A stretch of DNA of 64,000 nt from Diadophis punctatus similis (Eukaryota; Chordata; Lepidosauria; Squamata; Dipsadidae). Within the stretch, counting starts at the first letter, position 1. Each line of letters starts with the position of its first letter. Location of the stretch: positions 6,918,501 through 6,982,500 of the forward strand of contig JALIGW010000028.1 in assembly GCA_023053685.1 (NCBI GenBank). Direction: 5' to 3'. Under the pieces are notes generated by a model that was given only the letters and a program-made list of their open reading frames with translations, was not told the origin of the DNA and searched no databases. The position numbers and the translations under genes are program-made. Below, piece by piece: positions 60,000-64,000 of the stretch.

Positions 60000-61080
60000 T
60001 GAAGGGTCTTCTATCATACAGTTCCACAATTTCTTCGTAAGTCAAACCTCCTTTGAGTTCTGAATCCAGTTCTGGACACCAGAACAAGCTAGAATAGATA
60101 CAAGTTAGAACAATGAAGATGATCATGGTGCTGATCATGGTATTAGAAGTGACTGAGGAAGCTAGAGATGTTTAGAAAAAACACACACAATTGAACATTC
60201 AATTTATCTTATTACTGTAGTTTAATTGGCTCCTCCCACCCCACCCCAATTTTATTCCTCTTGATTTTTTTTCTCTCTGTTTCTTCTTACCAGCCTCATG
60301 CTTACTGTTCTTTCTGTCCCTTTCTCTTTACCTGGACATACCACAGGCACTTCCCTCCCTCTTTTCTTTGTTTTAAAAAGAGTTTGGGTATGGTTGGGTA
60401 CAGCAACTCTACAGTGCCATGTTCTATGTTTCCAGATGGCTTTTTTTAAAAAGGGGGATTAAGACAATATGATAAGGGTGAAGAATACTGAAGCTCTATT
60501 TATGTGATGGGGCTCCAGGATTAGGGATCCTAAATTTTACCTGGTGATGTTGCCCTGCTGATATCACTGTTTCTAAGCAATTACAAATGAAACAAAAACA
60601 AACACATTTCAAGGAAAGCCATACAGAGAAATCTGGTAGGCATAAGCATTTATCCTATTCAATACTTTAATGTTAATCATTCCCATGTATATCATTCTTG
60701 AAAACAGTTTTGATTTATAAATTTTAATCATTGCCATCAAATGTAAAAATATACTGTGTAAAAGTGCAATATGTGCAGCCATATCTAACTTTCAACTTTG
60801 GCGAACAAAGGCACCAGAAAAAACAAAACAAAAATAGAAGTTAAGTTTGTTCTTAACCAAAGGACCCAGAAAGAATAAAGAACAAAGCAACTGAATACAA
60901 GCCAATTCTAACCTGACACTTATGTTTGGTGTTCAAAATATACACTGTTCCACTACATAAATCAACATGTATGCAATGTATCCAAATACTCATTTTGAAT
61001 GAAGATAGAAGATAGAACTACTTATTTCTCATTTGATTTATATGATTTATAAATTTATATGATTTATATAAATTTAAATT
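60000..61080. other. No recognised features
   Basis: AT-rich; simple AAATTTATAT-type text at 61040-61090. No gene was recognised. Confidence 0.35.
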
Positions 61081-61084
61081 TAAA

Positions 61085-61680
61085 TATAAATATAAATATC
61101 AGACATTAATACAATTGAGAGAGTCCAGAAATACCGTATTTCACAAGAAGAGTCCTCCACTCCTCTACTCGCAACAGAATACCTTATTCCACCAGACTTG
61201 AAATTTTGGGCTTAGATAGCTTAGAGCTACATCGCCTTCGATCTGATCTAAATGTAGTTCATAAAATCATCTGCCACAATGTCCTACCTGTCAATGAATA
61301 CTTCAGCTTCAACCGCAACAATACACGAGCACATAATAGATTCAAACTCAATGTTAACTGCTCGAAACTCGACTGCAGAAAATACAACTTCAGCAACAGA
61401 GTGATCAATGCCTGTAATGCACTACCTGACTCTGTGGTTTCTTCCCCAAACCCCAAAAACTTTAACCTTAGACTGTCTACAATCGACCTCACCCCATTCC
61501 TAAGAGGTCTGTAAGGGGTGTGCATAAGCGCACCATTGTGCCCACCGTTCCTGTCTTACTGTCCTATTGTCCAAATTTACCTGTACCTACTTTGCTTTTG
61601 TTTATGTTTATACCAATACCTGCTATCTTGTACATGTTTTGACAAATAAATAAATAAATATACTGTAAATAAATAAATAA
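61085..61680 (+). mobile_element. CR1/L3-like LINE 3' end with RT C-terminus
   Basis: An open stretch at 61206-61514 encodes LGLDSLELHRLRSDLNVVHK, then a Cys/Asn-rich segment and FSNRVINACNALPDSVVSSP, typical of the C-terminal end of CR1-clade ORF2. The 3' UTR after the stop (GTGTGCATAAGCGCACC and an AAATA-type tail) is the parent type of the insert in the receptor gene. The 5' part is truncated. Confidence 0.75.
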
Positions 61681-61834
61681 AATAAATTTCCTCAGGAAAA
61701 TAAATAAAGAAAACTGCTGCTGTCTATTCCTTTCTCATGTCTTTTGTCACAATCTCAGGATTATATGGGATGAGCTAGGATCCACTTTTGGAATGGGAAT
61801 GAGAAGGCAGCCATGTTACATGTTCAATCAATCA

Positions 61835-62130
61835 GAATAGAGCTGGAAGGGACCTTGGAGGTCTTCTAGTCCAGCCCTCTGCTCAAATTGTAAACCCTAT
61901 ACCATTTCAGCCAAGTGACTGTCCAGTCCCTTCTTAAAAACCTCCAGTGATAAAGCACCCACAACTTCTGAAGGCAAGCTGTTCTATTGGTTAATTGTTC
62001 TCACTGTTAAGAAGTTTCTCCTTAATTCCAGTTTGCTTCTCTCCTTGATTAGTTTCCTTTGTTTCTTGTCCTGCCATCTGGTGCTTTGGAAAATAAGCTG
62101 ACCCCCCTCCTCTTTCTGGCAACCAAAGTA
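61835..62130 (-). mobile_element. CR1 LINE 3' fragment abutting the receptor pseudogene
   Basis: The plus strand starts with the inverted CR1 terminus (AGCTGGAAGGGACCTTGGAG, TCTAGTCCAGCCC). The minus strand then encodes the CR1 C-terminal block with degenerate frames (GVSLFSKAPDGRTRNKG). Its inner end fuses to the C-tail of the PRLHR-like pseudogene. Confidence 0.85.
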
Positions 62131-63311
62131 GAAAGTTGTGAAGTCTTGTGGGATACAAGGCTTCTTGATTTCTTTCTCTGATCAAAATAGTTCCCAATAT
62201 GGATACGTAATTTCTCATGGAGGGAAGCATAAATGAAAGGATTGAAACAGGCTGAACCCATGGCAGCCACATGACATGAAACTTGGATGACATTCACATA
62301 TCGCTTGTTTAGGATAGCAAACTCTTCATCCATATCCCTAATCAAATTAACCACCTGTAGAGGGAGCCAACAAAGACCAAAAGACAGGACCAAAATCACC
62401 AGGAAGGTCTTTTCTTTTTTTTGTAATCCACTTTTCTTGGTTGTGACATACGGCTCCTGGGATCTTTCTCTTCTGGAGATGATAAGAAATGGCACAGTAA
62501 GAGAACAGCACAGCCGAAAGTGGAAGCATGTAAGAGAGGAGGAGCATCAGGCAAGAGTACAGCTGTCTCTCTGTCTTCCGGTGCAACCAGATTTCTTCAC
62601 AGACAATCAAGGGGCGTGCATAAGTGCACCAGCATGCCTACCGTCCCTGTCCTAATGTTCCCGCTTATCAGTACCCATCTTACGTATATAAACAATGTTA
62701 TATCTATGTATATTACCAACATGTACTTGACAAAAATAAATAAATAAAAATAAAATGTCATGGCCAATGCTGTTGAGATCTAAGTAATAGGTATGGAAAT
62801 AGGTCGGTAGAGAAACCACAAGAGACAAGAGCCAAATAGCAGCCACAATATAGATACAGGACTTGCATCTCACCCTTTGGAGATTAGGATACACAATTAC
62901 AACATATCGATCGACGGCAATGGCTGTAAGTGACAGGACAGACACAAACACGGTTGTCCCTTGCATCAGGGTGACAAAGTAGCACATGAACGCTCCAAAA
63001 AGCCAGCCTCGGCTTTCAAAGGCATACACGGCGGTCAGTGGAATGCAGAAAATGCACATAATCAGATCAGCGGCTGCCAAGTTCCCATTAAGGAAATTCA
63101 TGGTGCTGTGCAGCATTTTGATGAGACAGAGGAGGAGGAGACAGAGGAGGAGGAGACAGAGGAGGAGGAGATTCCCTGTGCAGGCAACTGTCACCAAGAG
63201 AGCATAGAGAGGAATAAAAAGCGGCTTCAGCTCAAAGATGAGATCCAGGCCAGTGAATAAGTGATCCGAGCTATTAAAACAGGAGTTATTCAGGAGCTGG
63301 GAATGGACCAC
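62130..63311 (-). pseudogene. PRLHR: PRLHR-family peptide GPCR, disrupted
   Basis: Read on the minus strand, this is a class A receptor closest to the prolactin-releasing-peptide receptors. Segment 63311-62757 gives an N-terminus with two N-glycosylation sequons, TM1 to TM4, the YAFESRGWLFG loop, a disulfide Cys in GAFMCYF, the DRY motif in AVDRYVV, and HTYYLDL before extracellular loop 2. Segment 62609-about 62430 continues with CEEIWLHRKTERQLY and TM5. Segment about 62430-62130 gives TM6 (FGLCWLPLQVVNLIRD) and TM7 (CFNPFIYASLHEKLR). Breaks: the open frame starts at GTG 63311 with an in-frame TAA at 63345-63347 and no ATG between; a 15-nt unit is present three times in TM1; a LINE tail splits extracellular loop 2; a frameshift lies between about 62400 and 62460; the C-tail runs into CR1 sequence. 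It should not yield a seven-helix protein. Which vertebrate PRLHR paralogue it is remains open. Confidence 0.85.
62610..62756 (+). mobile_element. LINE 3' tail inserted in the PRLHR-like gene
   Basis: This ~147-bp insert has the same sequence type as the end of the LINE at 61085-61680: a GGGCGTGCATAAGTGCACC-like start, a 'CTGTCCTAATGTTCC' stretch and an A-rich AAATA tail. It sits antisense to the receptor and introduces stop codons. The receptor codons on both sides (GHD and LIVCEE) abut perfectly if the insert is removed, and no clear target-site duplication is visible, as expected for CR1-like elements. Confidence 0.8.
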
Positions 63312-63349
63312 TATGTCAGAATCTGATCGTGAGGATCTTTTCCATTAAA

Positions 63350-64000
63350 GGGGGGGGGATTGTTAAAAAGAAAATAGAGAGATTGGCATTGTTCATCCTT
63401 GTGGAAATGCCTGACTCTACCTATTCAGCATGTCACCAAGACATGGGGAGATTAGAAGCGTAGAAGGGCACCCGGAGCTGGGTCCAAAATAATTTCTTGT
63501 CTGTTTTGAAGATTTTGCAGCTTTCAGTCTCCATCTTCTAGCACTCTTCGGAACTCTTTAAAATTCATCCCTTGGAACTTCTTGACATATCACATTTCAT
63601 TAGACTTCCTTTGAGGCTATTCTTTCCCTCAGAAGGATTTTCCAAGGCTTCTGAAAGTACTTTTATTTGCAGCTACAAACATGCCCTTTCCCCCCAATCT
63701 CTCCCTCTGGGTTCCTTCTGCTTTTTGCCTCTCTCTCTGGTTAATCCTGGATAGCAAATCAATCTGAGCTTGACAATTGGATTGGGCGATCCTTATGTCA
63801 AAGTCTTACTTAAAATTCACTTGTTGCATGAAGTTATGGGTTTCACTGCATCCTTGTTTGTGTTTGTTTGTCCATATGGACCTGCATAAACGTAAATAAA
63901 TGACAATAGGGAATAATTCCAAGAACATTATCTCAAAAGATTTGATAAGAACAACACTGCATTTTAAAAGTTCGTTTTCCTAAAATGCTAGCTTCCACAT
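63350..64000. other. Upstream side of the PRLHR-like pseudogene, no recognised features
   Basis: This lies 5' to the broken receptor. A G8-9 homopolymer is at 63350-63358. No convincing first exon or promoter motif was identified. Confidence 0.35.

Overview
The window is vertebrate nuclear DNA, and its repeats point to a squamate reptile, most likely an advanced snake. Evidence: a BovB (RTE) LINE fragment, Sauria-type tRNA-derived SINEs with BovB-like tails, several CR1 and L2 LINE relics, many hAT and Tc1/mariner miniature transposons, and a GATA/GACA array of the Bkm type first described in snakes. The species cannot be named from the sequence alone. Two host loci are recognisable. (1) The last five coding exons of BAHD1 lie on the plus strand (11866-12227, 18041-18200, 22281-22357, 24476-24567, 26721-26910). 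They encode the C-terminal ~293 residues with the BAH domain and end in a long 3' UTR with a poly(A) signal near 29925. All splice sites are GT/AG, phases fit, and the reading frame is intact. The large 5' coding exon and promoter of BAHD1 must lie upstream of the window. (2) A seven-transmembrane receptor of the prolactin-releasing-peptide receptor (PRLHR) family lies on the minus strand near the right edge (about 62130-63311). It is broken in several ways: a LINE tail inserted cleanly between two codons, a frameshift in the third intracellular loop, a C-tail running into a CR1 element, a triplicated 15-nt unit in TM1, and no in-frame ATG. No other host gene was recognised in the 30-62 kb interval. 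Layout: 1-11.8 kb is upstream/intronic repeat-rich DNA (a decayed Tc1 element with a hAT in its terminus, nested mariner-type MITEs, hAT MITEs). 11.9-26.9 kb is the BAHD1 3' half. 26.9-30 kb is its 3' UTR. 30-62 kb is a gene-poor graveyard of transposons, microsatellites and nested insertions. 62-63.3 kb is the broken receptor. The main unusual system is a set of non-autonomous hAT elements. I could match 8-bp target-site duplications (TSDs), exact or with one or two mismatches, for 22 of them. Two large ones (49144-50400 and 57069-58252) share the terminus TAAAGTGACCAG / GGTCACCTTA and carry GC-rich, fold-back cargo. The first holds three ~174-bp palindromes, one in flipped orientation. The second holds a ~618-bp near-perfect inverted repeat. 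Both, and a third element with different termini, share a core containing perfect NRF1-like motifs.
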